Assembly: GCF_026343185.1 (NCBI RefSeq)
Contig: NZ_JAPEMA010000001.1
Coordinates: 5,518,001 to 5,582,000 of the forward strand
DNA length: 64,000 nucleotides
Reading direction: 5' to 3'
Origin: Streptomyces sp. NBC_00091
GTDB taxonomy: Bacteria; Actinomycetota; Actinomycetes; Streptomycetales; Streptomycetaceae
Translations under genes and position numbers: made by a program
Shown here: positions 1 through 10,493 of the stretch, piece after piece
Layout of the letters: each line of letters starts with the position of its first letter
Numbering within the stretch: the first letter of the stretch is position 1
Notes under the pieces: model-generated
What the model was told of the DNA's origin: nothing
Seen by the model: only the letters and a program-made list of their open reading frames with translations
The model's database searches: none

Positions 1-2
1 TC

Positions 3-1115
3 GCAGCTGGCCTTGAGCCGTGGCTGGGCAAGGCGTGGAAGTGGAGCCGGGGGCAGGGGAGCCTCTTGGAGCCGCGCGGATTTATCAGGCCCGAAGCGTA
101 TACCGCTCTCCGTGAAGCCCAGGCACTGTTGGACAGGAGGGGCCGCACACGTTCCGAACCTCTGTGGCGGGACCTGGAAAACGCTGTCGGTTGTCTCGAC
201 TATCACCCTCCTGCTCTCTGGATTATTGAAAACGACCACGGAGATTTTTACAAAACAGTTTCGACATACACCAGCCACCATACGAAGGATACGGTCGACC
301 GGGCCGTGGCGGCGCTCATAGGAAACATCAGAAAGCTCGCCACGGCATTCAGGGAAGATAATCCGACATGCCTTATCGAACTGCCGGATGAGATTCATCC
401 GCCCCGGCACGCGGTCTTCACGAAAGGCACTCTCGCGCGGCTCTTCGTCGAGGATCTCAGCGCCTGGATCGAGAACTGCAAGGAGATAGAAGCAGCCGTT
501 GCCACCGCGACTGCCGTTTCACCCGTCATCCTGGAGTGGCGCGACAGCACCTCCCAATTTCTGGGGCGCCACCTGGGCGTGAAGCTCGGGTTCGATTCCC
601 TTATGAAATCCGCCCCAGCGTGCGGCAGTCCCCTGATCGCCGATGCACATGCCCTGGGGCGAGCCTATTTGGCTCTAGGTTTGGCCTATCTGGAAGAGGT
701 GCGAGGACGTATGCCTGATTATGCAGAGGCATCCGGGCAGGCAGCTCCGGAACCGCGGGTTTCGCTGACTTTCAGCGGCGGGAACTACTATGGCGGGCAG
801 TTCGCCGCCCAGATCGCCAACATCCACTCGTCCGTTGCCGGTGTTCACCAGGACGGCGGCGCCGGCATAGCCGATGCGCTGACAGCGCTGGGGCAAGCGG
901 TGTTGGCCCAGGAGAATCTTGACGACGATCAGCGCCGGGACCTGCTCGACAATGTCGAGTATCTCGCTGGGGCCGCAGGGGAACCCCCGGAGCAGAGGAA
1001 CCGAGGAATGATCAGATCTGCTCTCAACGCACTGAACGCAGCAGCCGCCGCCGGTACCGGACTGGGCACAGCGATGGAGGCATGGAGCGGAGTGCTACAG
1101 CGGCTCGTGCCCTGA
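3..1115 (+). CDS. Unrecognised protein, probably 5'-truncated by the window edge
   Basis: The reading frame is open from base 3 to the stop at 1113-1115. An internal TTG at 66 could be a start (349 aa), but nothing like a ribosome binding site stands before it, so the true start probably lies outside the window. No family is recognised. The middle is an alpha-helical, charged region. The last third begins with a glycine/asparagine-rich stretch (SGGNYYGGQFAAQIANIHSS, about 233-252 of the 349-aa version) followed by an amphipathic helical tail. Third codon positions hold many A and T, unlike all neighbouring genes, which suggests recent acquisition. The gene converges on the ABC exporter with a gap of about 50 bases. 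Function unknown. Confidence 0.7.
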   Translation, partial: AAGLEPWLGKAWKWSRGQGSLLEPRGFIRPEAYTALREAQALLDRRGRTRSEPLWRDLENAVGCLDYHPPALWIIENDHGDFYKTVSTYTSHHTKDTVDRAVAALIGNIRKLATAFREDNPTCLIELPDEIHPPRHAVFTKGTLARLFVEDLSAWIENCKEIEAAVATATAVSPVILEWRDSTSQFLGRHLGVKLGFDSLMKSAPACGSPLIADAHALGRAYLALGLAYLEEVRGRMPDYAEASGQAAPEPRVSLTFSGGNYYGGQFAAQIANIHSSVAGVHQDGGAGIADALTALGQAVLAQENLDDDQRRDLLDNVEYLAGAAGEPPEQRNRGMIRSALNALNAAAAAGTGLGTAMEAWSGVLQRLVP

Positions 1116-1168
1116 CAGTGGAAGGGTGGGACGGATCACGGAACCCTTACGCGCCCCGGCCCGGCGGG

Positions 1169-2950
1169 TCAGCCGTGCCAGGAACGCCACAGGGCCGCGT
1201 ACGCCCCGCCCGCCGCCACCAGTTCCTCGTGCGAGCCGAGCTCGCTGATCCGCCCGGCCTCGACCACCGCGATCACGTCCGCGTCGTGCGCGGTGTGCAG
1301 CCGGTGGGCGATCGCGATCACCGTACGGCCGTCCAGCACCCGCGCCAGCGAACGCTCCAGATGCCGGGCCGCCCGCGGATCCAGCAGCGAGGTCGCCTCG
1401 TCCAGCACCAGCGTGTGCGGATCCGCCAGCACCAGCCGGGCCAGCGCGACCTGCTGCGCCTGCGCCGGGGTCAGCGCGCTCCCGCCCGAACCGACCTCGG
1501 TGTCCAGCCCCGCCTCCAGGGCCCGCGCCCAGCCGTCCGCGTCCACCGCGCCCAGCGCCGCCCACAGCTCGGCGTCCGCCGCGCCCGTCCGGGCCAGGCG
1601 CAGATTGTCCCGCAGGGTGCCGACGAACACGTGGTGCTCCTGGTTGACCAGCGCCACGTGCTCGCGCACCCGCTCCGCGGGCATCCGCGACAGCCGCGCC
1701 CCGCCGAGGGTGACCTCGCCAGTCCGGGGCGCGTAGACGCCCGCCAGCAGCCGGCCCAGCGTGGACTTGCCCGCCCCCGAAGGCCCCACCAGCGCCATCC
1801 GGGTGCCCGGCGGCACGGACATCGACACCCGGTGCAGGACGTCCACGCCCTCCCGGTAGCCGAAGTGGACCTCCTGCGCCCGTACGTCCCGGCCCTGCGG
1901 TACGACCGCCCGGTCACCCGCGTCCGGCTCGATCTCCCGCACGCCCACCAGCCGGGCCAGCGACACCTGGGCGATCTGCAGCTCGTCGTACCAGCGCAGG
2001 ATCAGGCCGAGCGGGTCGACCATCATCTGCGCCAGCAGCGCCCCCGTGGTCAGCTGCCCCACCGACATCCAGCCCCGCAGCACGCAGTAGCCGCCGATCA
2101 TCAGCACCGAGCCGAGGATCGTCACATAGGTGACGTTGACGACCGGGAACAGGACCGTCCGCAGGAAGAGCGTGTACCGCTCCCAGGCCGTCCACTCCTT
2201 GATCCGCCGCTCCGACAGCTCGATCCGGCGCCCGCCCAGCCGGTGCGCCTCGATCGTGCGCCCCGCGTCCACCGTCTCCGTCAGCACCGCCGCGACCGCC
2301 GCGTACCCGGCCGCCTCCGAGCGGTACGCCGCGGGCGCCCGCCGGAAGTACCAGCGGCAGCCCACGACCAGCACTGGCAGTGCCACCAGAGCGGCCAGCG
2401 CCAGCGGCGGCGCGGTGACCGCGAGCGCGCCGTAGAGCAGCCCCGCCCAGACCACGCCGATGGCCAGCTGCGGCACGGCCTCGCGCATCGCGTTGGCCAG
2501 CCGGTCGATGTCGGTGGTGATCCGCGACAGCAGGTCACCGGTACCGGCCCGCTCCAGGACACCCGGCGGCAGGCCGACCGAGCGCACCAGGAAGTCCTCG
2601 CGCAGGTCCGCCAGCATCTCCTCGCCGAGCATCGCCCCGCGCAGCCGCACCAGCCGCACGAAGAAGGTCTGCACGGCCAGAGCCAGCGCGAACAGCAGCG
2701 CCACACGCCCCAGATGCAGCTCGCGCGCCCCCGCAGCGAGCTCGTCCACGACCCGCCCCAGCAGGTACGGGCCGACCATGGAGGCGACCACCGCGACCGC
2801 GTTGACCGCCACCAGCACCACGAAGGCCCGCCGGTGGCGCCGCAACAGGCCGCGCACATAGCCCCGTACGGTCGCCGCCGTGCCCACGGGCAGGGTCGCG
2901 GCCGTTTCGGGGGCCGCCGGATCGTATTGAGGCGGAGCCACGCCGATCAT
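1169..2950 (-). CDS. ABC exporter half-transporter, catalytic-site subunit (permease + ATPase)
   Basis: 593 aa with an N-terminal six-helix exporter membrane domain (about 30-330) and a C-terminal ATPase domain. Walker A is intact (GPSGAGKST near residue 387), as are the Q-loop (VNQEHH), Walker B with its glutamate (LVLDEAT) and the switch histidine (AIAHRLH). The ABC signature is degenerate: LTPAQ replaces LSGGQ near residue 490. It overlaps the upstream partner by 4 bases (2947-2950), so the two are translated together and surely form a heterodimer. The intact nucleotide site would use this subunit's Walker motifs with the partner's signature. The substrate cannot be told; such exporters move lipids, peptides or drugs. 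Confidence 0.93.
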   Translation of the reverse strand: MIGVAPPQYDPAAPETAATLPVGTAATVRGYVRGLLRRHRRAFVVLVAVNAVAVVASMVGPYLLGRVVDELAAGARELHLGRVALLFALALAVQTFFVRLVRLRGAMLGEEMLADLREDFLVRSVGLPPGVLERAGTGDLLSRITTDIDRLANAMREAVPQLAIGVVWAGLLYGALAVTAPPLALAALVALPVLVVGCRWYFRRAPAAYRSEAAGYAAVAAVLTETVDAGRTIEAHRLGGRRIELSERRIKEWTAWERYTLFLRTVLFPVVNVTYVTILGSVLMIGGYCVLRGWMSVGQLTTGALLAQMMVDPLGLILRWYDELQIAQVSLARLVGVREIEPDAGDRAVVPQGRDVRAQEVHFGYREGVDVLHRVSMSVPPGTRMALVGPSGAGKSTLGRLLAGVYAPRTGEVTLGGARLSRMPAERVREHVALVNQEHHVFVGTLRDNLRLARTGAADAELWAALGAVDADGWARALEAGLDTEVGSGGSALTPAQAQQVALARLVLADPHTLVLDEATSLLDPRAARHLERSLARVLDGRTVIAIAHRLHTAHDADVIAVVEAGRISELGSHEELVAAGGAYAALWRSWHG

Positions 2951-4776
2951 GCGGATTCCTCGATCCCTGTGAGTTCCTCTGCCGGTCCGGCCGGGCCGAG
3001 CCCGGCCGCCCGCTGTTCCTCGTCCGTCTCCCGGGTGACGACCGCCCGGTAGCGCGGGTCGCCCTGCAGCAGTTCCCGATGGGTGCCCGCCGCCAGCGCC
3101 CGGCCCTCATGGACCAGGACGACCCGGTCCGCGCGGTCCAGCAGCAGCGGCGACGAGGCCAGCACCACCGTCGTGCGCCCGGCCCGCAGGCCCGCGATCC
3201 CCTCGGCGATCCGCGCCTCGGTGTGCGAGTCCACCGCCGAGGTCGGCTCGTCCAGCACCAGCACCTCCGGATCGGTGACCAGGGACCTGGCCAGCGCGAG
3301 CCGCTGCCGCTGCCCGCCCGACAGGGACCGGCCGCGCTCGGTGATCCGCGCGTCCATCGCGTCCCCCACCCCCTCCGGCGCCGACTGCACCAGCGCGTCC
3401 AGGACGTCACCGCACTGCGCCGCGGCCAGCGCGGCCCCGGCCGTCACCGACCCCGAGGCTGGTACGTCGAACAGCTCGCGCAGCGTCCCGGACAACAGCA
3501 CCGGATCCTTGTCCTGTACGAGGACCAGCGCACGCGCCGTGTCCAGCGCGAGTTCGTCCAGCGCCACCCCGCCGAGCAGTACCGGGGGCGCCCCGTCGCC
3601 GGTGTGTACGGGATGCCCGCCCAGCCGCTCCGCGAGCCGGCCCGCCAGGTCCGGGTCCCCGCACACCACCGCCGTGAACCGCCCGGCCGGGGCCAGCAGC
3701 CCCGTGCCGGGGTCGTACAGGTCCCCGCCCGGCGCCGGAGCGTCCACCGCCCCGGCGACGGGGCCGGCCGCCCCGTCCTCCGTACGCGTCAGCGACAGCA
3801 CCCGGGCCGCCCGCTTGGCGGAGGGCCGCGAGAAGGAGTACGCCATCGCGATCTCCTCGAAGTGCCGCAGCGGGTAGAGCATCGTGGCCACCGCGCTGAA
3901 GGCCGCGACGAGTTCACCGACCGCCAGCCGCCCGTCCAGCACCAGCAGCGAGCCGTACCAGACCACCGTGACCAGCAGGGCGCCCGGCAGCAGCACCTGG
4001 ATCGCGGAGATCAGGGCCCACATGCGGGCGCTGCGCACGGCGGCCTTGCGGACCTCCTGCGAGGCCTCGCGGTAGCGGCCCAGGAACAGCTCCTCGCCGC
4101 CGATCCCGCGCAGGACCCGCAGGCCCGCCACGGTGTCGGAGGCCAGCTCGGTGGCCTTGCCCGCCTTCTCGCGCTGGAGGTCCGCGCGGCGCGTGGCACG
4201 CGGCAGCAGCGGCAGTACCGACAGGGCGAGCACCGGCACGCCCGCGGCGACGACCACGCCGATGGAGGGCGCGTAGAAGAGCAGGCCCACACAGATGGCG
4301 ACGACCGAGAAGGCGGCGGCGAGGAAACGGGAGACCGCCTCGACGAACCATCCGATCTTCTCCACGTCGCCCGTGGACACCGCCGTCACTTCACCCGCCG
4401 CGACCCGGCGGGTCAGCGCGGAGCCCAGTTCGGCGGTCTTGCGGGCGAGCAGCTGCTGCACCCGCGCGGCGGCGGTGATCCAGTTGGTGACGGCGGTGCG
4501 GTGGAGCATGGCGTCACCTGCCGAGATGGCCGCGCCGACCAGCAGGAGCAGCCCGCCGACCAGCAGCAGCCGGGTCCCGTCGCGGTCCACGACGGCTCCG
4601 ACGCCCAGGCCGACCGCGTACGGCAGCCCGGCGACCCCGCAGAAGTGCAGGAGGCCCCAGGCCAGGCTCCTGGCCTGGCCGCCGAGCTGTCCCCTCCCCA
4701 GCCACCACAGGAACCGGGGGCCGGAGCGGGCGTCGGGCACCCCGGGATCCGGATACGGAAGATCGCTGATCTGCAT
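2947..4776 (-). CDS. ABC exporter half-transporter, degenerate-site subunit
   Basis: 609 aa from the ATG at 4776; a 42-residue longer frame exists, but its extra residues are not like any transporter. The membrane domain is followed by an ATPase domain with a perfect signature (LSGGQRQRLALARS, about 482) and Walker B (LVLDEPTSAVD). Walker A is gone: VVCGDPDLAGRLAERL stands where GxxGxGKST belongs (about 370), and the switch histidine is replaced (VLASSP). Flanking sequence stays in frame, so this is divergence rather than a frameshift. First gene of the two-gene exporter operon. Confidence 0.9.
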   Translation of the reverse strand: MQISDLPYPDPGVPDARSGPRFLWWLGRGQLGGQARSLAWGLLHFCGVAGLPYAVGLGVGAVVDRDGTRLLLVGGLLLLVGAAISAGDAMLHRTAVTNWITAAARVQQLLARKTAELGSALTRRVAAGEVTAVSTGDVEKIGWFVEAVSRFLAAAFSVVAICVGLLFYAPSIGVVVAAGVPVLALSVLPLLPRATRRADLQREKAGKATELASDTVAGLRVLRGIGGEELFLGRYREASQEVRKAAVRSARMWALISAIQVLLPGALLVTVVWYGSLLVLDGRLAVGELVAAFSAVATMLYPLRHFEEIAMAYSFSRPSAKRAARVLSLTRTEDGAAGPVAGAVDAPAPGGDLYDPGTGLLAPAGRFTAVVCGDPDLAGRLAERLGGHPVHTGDGAPPVLLGGVALDELALDTARALVLVQDKDPVLLSGTLRELFDVPASGSVTAGAALAAAQCGDVLDALVQSAPEGVGDAMDARITERGRSLSGGQRQRLALARSLVTDPEVLVLDEPTSAVDSHTEARIAEGIAGLRAGRTTVVLASSPLLLDRADRVVLVHEGRALAAGTHRELLQGDPRYRAVVTRETDEEQRAAGLGPAGPAEELTGIEESA

Positions 4777-4945
4777 GACGCCCCATGACTGGTCGACGGC
4801 TTCAACCCACGCAAGGTTCGTCTTCCGGACGGGGCCGGGCAATCGATTTTCCGGCCCGGGGGCGCACGCCCGGCCCGTGTTCCGGCGCACGCGCCGCAGC
4901 ACGCCCGCCGCGCGGCGGCGCGTACGCCCGGGCGCCCGGGGGCGC

Positions 4946-7882
4946 TCAGGGGCGCGTCGCGCGTTCCAGTTCGAGCAGCGCCGAGTAGTAGCTGCGCCCG
5001 GTGGCCCGGTCCATTCCCACCTCGCACATCCGGTTGGCGGACAGGTGTGCGTCGAACTGTCGTGCCGTCACCTCCGCGGCCTCCCGCGCGGTCGCCGAGG
5101 CCGTCAGCTCCGGGTGCAGCATCCCGCGGTCGCCCGCGAAGGCGCAGCAGCCCGCGTCGTCCGGGACCACCACCTCCGCGGCGCAGGCCTCGGCCACCGT
5201 GCGCAGCTGCGCCTCGTCGTCCAGGTGCCGCATCGAGCAGGTCGGGTGCAGGACCGCCGAGCCGACGGTGCGCCGGATCTCCAGGTGCGGCAGCAGTTCC
5301 TCCGCCGCCCAGACGACGGAGTCCACGATCCGCAGCTCCGCGTGCAGGGCGCGGTTGTCCTCGGTCAGGTACGGGACCACCTCGTGCGCGATGCCCAGGG
5401 TGCAGGAGGACGCGTCGACCACCAGCGGGAGCCGCCCTCCGGCCGTCCAGCCCCAGGCGGCCGCGACGATCCGGTTGGCCATCAGCCGGGCGCCGGCCTC
5501 GTAGCCCTTGGAGTGCCAGATCGTCGCGCAGCAGGTGCCGCTCACGTCGCGCGGGATCCACACCGGCTTCCCGGCCCGCTCCGACACGGCCACCACGGCC
5601 TCCGGCAGGGAGGGCCCGGGACGGCCCCCGGGACCGCCGAAGATCCGGTTGACACAGGCCGGGTAGTACACGGCGGCCGCGCCCACCCGCCGGGTCACGG
5701 GCAGTCTGCGCGCGGCGGCCCCCGGGATCTGCGGCAGCCATTCCGGCACCAGGTCGGGGCGTACGGCCTTGCGCGCGGCCCCCGTGACGGCGGTCAGCAC
5801 CCGGTCCCCGACCGCGTGCGTGATCTTCTCGGAGGCGGCCACGGCCAGCCGGGCACCGGCCTCGACGGTACGGAACCGCCGGGCGGCCAGTTCGGCGGCC
5901 CGCTCCTCGCGGGGGCTGTGCCGGCGGTGGCGGAAGTCCTTCATCAGTGCGCCGGTGTCGATGCCGACCGGGCAGGCGAGCTTGCAGGTGGAGTCGCCCG
6001 CGCAGGTGTCGACGGCGTCGTAGCCGTAGGCGTCGAGCAGCCCGGCGAGCACGGGGGAGCCCGGCTGCTGGCGCATCATCTCGCGGCGCAGCACGATCCG
6101 CTGGCGCGGAGTGGTCGTCAGGTCCTCGCTGGGGCAGGTCGGTTCGCAGAACCCGCACTCGATGCAGGGATCGGCCACCTCCTCCACCTGCGGGATCGTC
6201 TTCAGGCCGCGCAGATGGGCCCGCGGATCGCGGTCGAGGAGGATCCGCGGGGCGAGGACCGAGTCCGGGTCGACGATCCGCTTGGTCCGCCACATGAGTT
6301 CGGTGGCCTTGGCCCCCCACTCCAGTTCCAGGAAGGGGGCCATGTTGCGGCCCGTGGAGTGCTCGGCCTTCAGGGAGCCGTCGAAGCGTTCTACCGTCAG
6401 GTGGCAGAAGTCGTCCATGAAGGCCGCGTACCGGGCGACGTCGGCCGGCTTCGCGGCGTCGAAGGCGAGCAGGAAGTGCAGGTTGCCGTGGGCCGCGTGC
6501 CCGGCGACGGCCGCGTCGAAGCCGTGCTCCGCCTGGAGGGCGAGGAGGGCCTCGCAGGCCTCGGCCAGCCGGGACGGAGGTACGGCGAAGTCCTCGGTGA
6601 TCAGGGTGGTGCCCGACGGGCGGGCCCCGCCTACGGCGGCGACGAAGGCCTTGCGCGCCTTCCAGTAGCCGGCGATGGTCCCCGGGTCGGAGGTGAAGGC
6701 GTTGGTCACGGAGGCGACCGGCGCGACCAGCTCCAGTCCGGCCAGCACCGCGGCCGCGCGGCGCTCGTACTCGGCGCGGCCCGCCGCGTCCGGAGCGCGG
6801 AACTCCACGAGCAGCGCGGCGGTGTCCTTGGGCAGCTCCGCCCAGTCGGCGGGCACGCCCGCGACCCTGACCGAGGCGCGCAGGGTGTTGCCGTCCATCA
6901 GCTCGACGGCGAGGGCGCCGGCCCCGTTGAAGAGCGGGACGGCGGCGGCCGCGGCCGGCAGGGAGGGGAAGAAGAGCAGGGCGCTGGTGAGCTCGCGGTC
7001 CAGGGGGAGGGTGTCGAAGACGACCTCGGAGATGAAGCCGAGGGTGCCCTCGGAGCCGACCATCAGGCCGCGCAGGATCTCGACGGGGGTGGTGCCGTCC
7101 AGGTAGGCGTCGAGCCGGTAGCCGGTGGTGTTCTTGATCTCGTACTTGGCGCGGATCCGGGCGACGAGGGCCGGGTCGGCCTCGATCTCCCCCTTGACCT
7201 CCATCAGCCCGTGGCACAGGGCCGGTTCGGCGCGGGCCAGTTCCTCGTCGGCGAGCGGGTCGGCGGTGTCGACGACGGTGCCGGTCGGCAGGACCAGGGT
7301 GAGCGAGGAGAGGGTGCGGTACGAGTTCCTCGTGGTCCCGGCGGTCATGCCGGAGGAGTTGTTCGCGACGACCCCGCCCAGGGTGCAGGCGATGGCGCTG
7401 GCCGGGTCGGGCCCCAGGATCCGGCCGTGCCGGGCGAGGGCGGCATTGGCCCGGAACACGGTGGTGCCGGGCTGGATCCGGGCGCGGCGGCCGCCCTCGA
7501 GGACCTCGATCCCGGCCCAGTGGCGGCGTACGTCGACCAGGATGTCCTCGCCCTGGGCCTGGCCGTTCAGCGAGGTGCCGGCGGCGCGGAAGACCACCTC
7601 GCGCTGCCTGCCGTGGGCGTACGAGAGGACCGCGGAGATGTCGTCGATGTCCTCGGCGATCACCACGACCTGCGGCACGAACCGGTACGGGGAGGCGTCG
7701 GTGGCGTAGCGGACCAGGTCGGAGACCTTCCACAGCACCTTCTCGGCACCGAGCAGCTCGGTCAGCTCGGCGCGCAGGGCCGGCGGGGTTCCGGCGGCCA
7801 GCCGGTCGGGGACCCGGTCGGGGGCGGGGGCGCCCAGGCCGCGCGGGCGCAGGGCCCCCGGCTTCGGTTCGAGCAGCGGCAT
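4946..7882 (-). CDS. FAD-linked oxidase / Fe-S (CCG-domain) dehydrogenase fusion, D-2-hydroxyacid type
   Basis: 978 aa from the ATG at 7882, which has AAGGGG six bases before it; an upstream ATG at 7939 runs through a tandem repeat and is less likely. Order: PCMH-type FAD-binding domain (AAGTSLNGQAQGEDILVDVR), the C-terminal FAD-oxidase domain, then two 4Fe-4S motifs (CIECGFCEPTCP and CAGDSTCKLACP), then CCG cysteine motifs (GTCCATIWHSKG, GCCAFAGDRGM). This layout matches D-lactate or D-2-hydroxyglutarate dehydrogenases of the YdiJ type, which pass electrons from the hydroxyacid through FAD and Fe-S centres to the respiratory chain. The exact substrate is not visible in the sequence. It stands alone downstream of the MarR gene. 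Confidence 0.9.
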   Translation of the reverse strand: MPLLEPKPGALRPRGLGAPAPDRVPDRLAAGTPPALRAELTELLGAEKVLWKVSDLVRYATDASPYRFVPQVVVIAEDIDDISAVLSYAHGRQREVVFRAAGTSLNGQAQGEDILVDVRRHWAGIEVLEGGRRARIQPGTTVFRANAALARHGRILGPDPASAIACTLGGVVANNSSGMTAGTTRNSYRTLSSLTLVLPTGTVVDTADPLADEELARAEPALCHGLMEVKGEIEADPALVARIRAKYEIKNTTGYRLDAYLDGTTPVEILRGLMVGSEGTLGFISEVVFDTLPLDRELTSALLFFPSLPAAAAAVPLFNGAGALAVELMDGNTLRASVRVAGVPADWAELPKDTAALLVEFRAPDAAGRAEYERRAAAVLAGLELVAPVASVTNAFTSDPGTIAGYWKARKAFVAAVGGARPSGTTLITEDFAVPPSRLAEACEALLALQAEHGFDAAVAGHAAHGNLHFLLAFDAAKPADVARYAAFMDDFCHLTVERFDGSLKAEHSTGRNMAPFLELEWGAKATELMWRTKRIVDPDSVLAPRILLDRDPRAHLRGLKTIPQVEEVADPCIECGFCEPTCPSEDLTTTPRQRIVLRREMMRQQPGSPVLAGLLDAYGYDAVDTCAGDSTCKLACPVGIDTGALMKDFRHRRHSPREERAAELAARRFRTVEAGARLAVAASEKITHAVGDRVLTAVTGAARKAVRPDLVPEWLPQIPGAAARRLPVTRRVGAAAVYYPACVNRIFGGPGGRPGPSLPEAVVAVSERAGKPVWIPRDVSGTCCATIWHSKGYEAGARLMANRIVAAAWGWTAGGRLPLVVDASSCTLGIAHEVVPYLTEDNRALHAELRIVDSVVWAAEELLPHLEIRRTVGSAVLHPTCSMRHLDDEAQLRTVAEACAAEVVVPDDAGCCAFAGDRGMLHPELTASATAREAAEVTARQFDAHLSANRMCEVGMDRATGRSYYSALLELERATRP

Positions 7883-7904
7883 GAGCAGCCCCTTGCCTTG
7901 TGTC

Positions 7905-7937
7905 TCGCGTCCGGCTCGCGTCCGGCTCGCGTCCGGC
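7905..7937. repeat. 11-bp tandem repeat, three copies
   Basis: Three perfect head-to-tail copies of TCGCGTCCGGC. The repeat lies in the short gap between the MarR stop and the dehydrogenase start, just upstream of the latter's ribosome binding site, so copy number could alter its 5' leader. It may equally be neutral slippage. Confidence 0.8.
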
Positions 7938-7985
7938 ACGGCGCCGGCACCGGCGGCGGCCTACGCCCCGGCCGCTCCGTCCGTC

Positions 7986-8456
7986 TCAGCAGCGGCGCTC
8001 CGCGGGGGCGTCCGCCAACGCGTTCAGCAGGCCGCCGAGCACCTCGCGCTGTCCGGCGGTCAATGGAGCCAGGATCTCCTCTGCGGCGTCGGTTCGCGCG
8101 TTGCGCAGACGGCGCAGCGTGGCGCGACCGGTTTCGGTGAGCTCGATCCGGATGACGCGCCGGTTCGCGGGGTCGGGCGCGCGGCGTACGCAGTCGGCCG
8201 CCTCCAGCCCGTCCACGAGGGTGGTCACGGCGCGCGGTACGACCTCAAGGCGCGTGGCCAGATCGGCCATTCGGGGCGGCTGGTCCCCGCCGTAGTGCGA
8301 GACCAGGCGCAGCAGCCGGCCCTGGGCGGGGGTGATCCCGAGGGGTTCCATGTGGCGCTTCTGGATGCGGTGGAGCCGACGCGTCAGGCGCAGCAGCTGC
8401 TCGGCCAGGACGCCGTCGGTGGAATCGCGGGTGTCGGTCTCGGAACCGGTGCTCAT
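7986..8456 (-). CDS. MarR-family transcriptional regulator
   Basis: 156 aa, the usual MarR length. The winged helix-turn-helix is clear: GITPAQGRLLRLV, then MADLATRLEVVPRAVTTLVDGLEAADCVRR and the wing DPANRRVIRIELTETGR. Dimerisation helices flank it. It is divergent from the ABC exporter at 8542, and a palindrome lies between the two starts, so it probably represses both itself and the exporter until a drug or phenolic ligand binds. Confidence 0.92.
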   Translation of the reverse strand: MSTGSETDTRDSTDGVLAEQLLRLTRRLHRIQKRHMEPLGITPAQGRLLRLVSHYGGDQPPRMADLATRLEVVPRAVTTLVDGLEAADCVRRAPDPANRRVIRIELTETGRATLRRLRNARTDAAEEILAPLTAGQREVLGGLLNALADAPAERRC

Positions 8457-8481
8457 ACTGGGAACAGTACCAGGACCGAAT

Positions 8482-8517
8482 TCATTGTGAGTGTAGGTAA
8501 CAATGAGCTATGCTCAT
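8482..8517. promoter_or_regulatory. MarR operator and exporter promoter
   Basis: TCATTGT (8482-8488) and ACAATGA (8500-8506) form a perfect 7-bp inverted repeat with an 11-bp spacer. A second one, ATGAGC-TAT-GCTCAT, covers 8503-8517. A promoter for the exporter fits on top: -35 TTGTGA (8485-8490), an 18-bp spacer and -10 TATGCT (8509-8514), so repressor binding would block it. The site sits in the only gap between the divergent MarR and exporter genes. Confidence 0.65.
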
Positions 8518-8541
8518 CGGAGTCCCCTCAGAAGGAGGCCC

Positions 8542-10431
<1,890 letters not shown>

Positions 10432-10493
10432 TCGTACGACTTAAGCGGGGTGTGATGCCGGGAAGGTCCCGGTTCGGGAGTTAACGTGCCCGC

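Noticed and set aside
2947..4776. Frameshift as the cause of the missing Walker A in the second ABC subunit
   Set aside because: The frame is continuous and the sequences on both sides align with the transporter fold, so natural divergence is more likely.
4413..7733. A very long minus-strand frame overlapping the FAD/Fe-S dehydrogenase and the ABC subunit
   Set aside because: It is a shifted frame of the dehydrogenase: arginine/glycine-rich with no motif, while the true frame shows FAD and Fe-S motifs.
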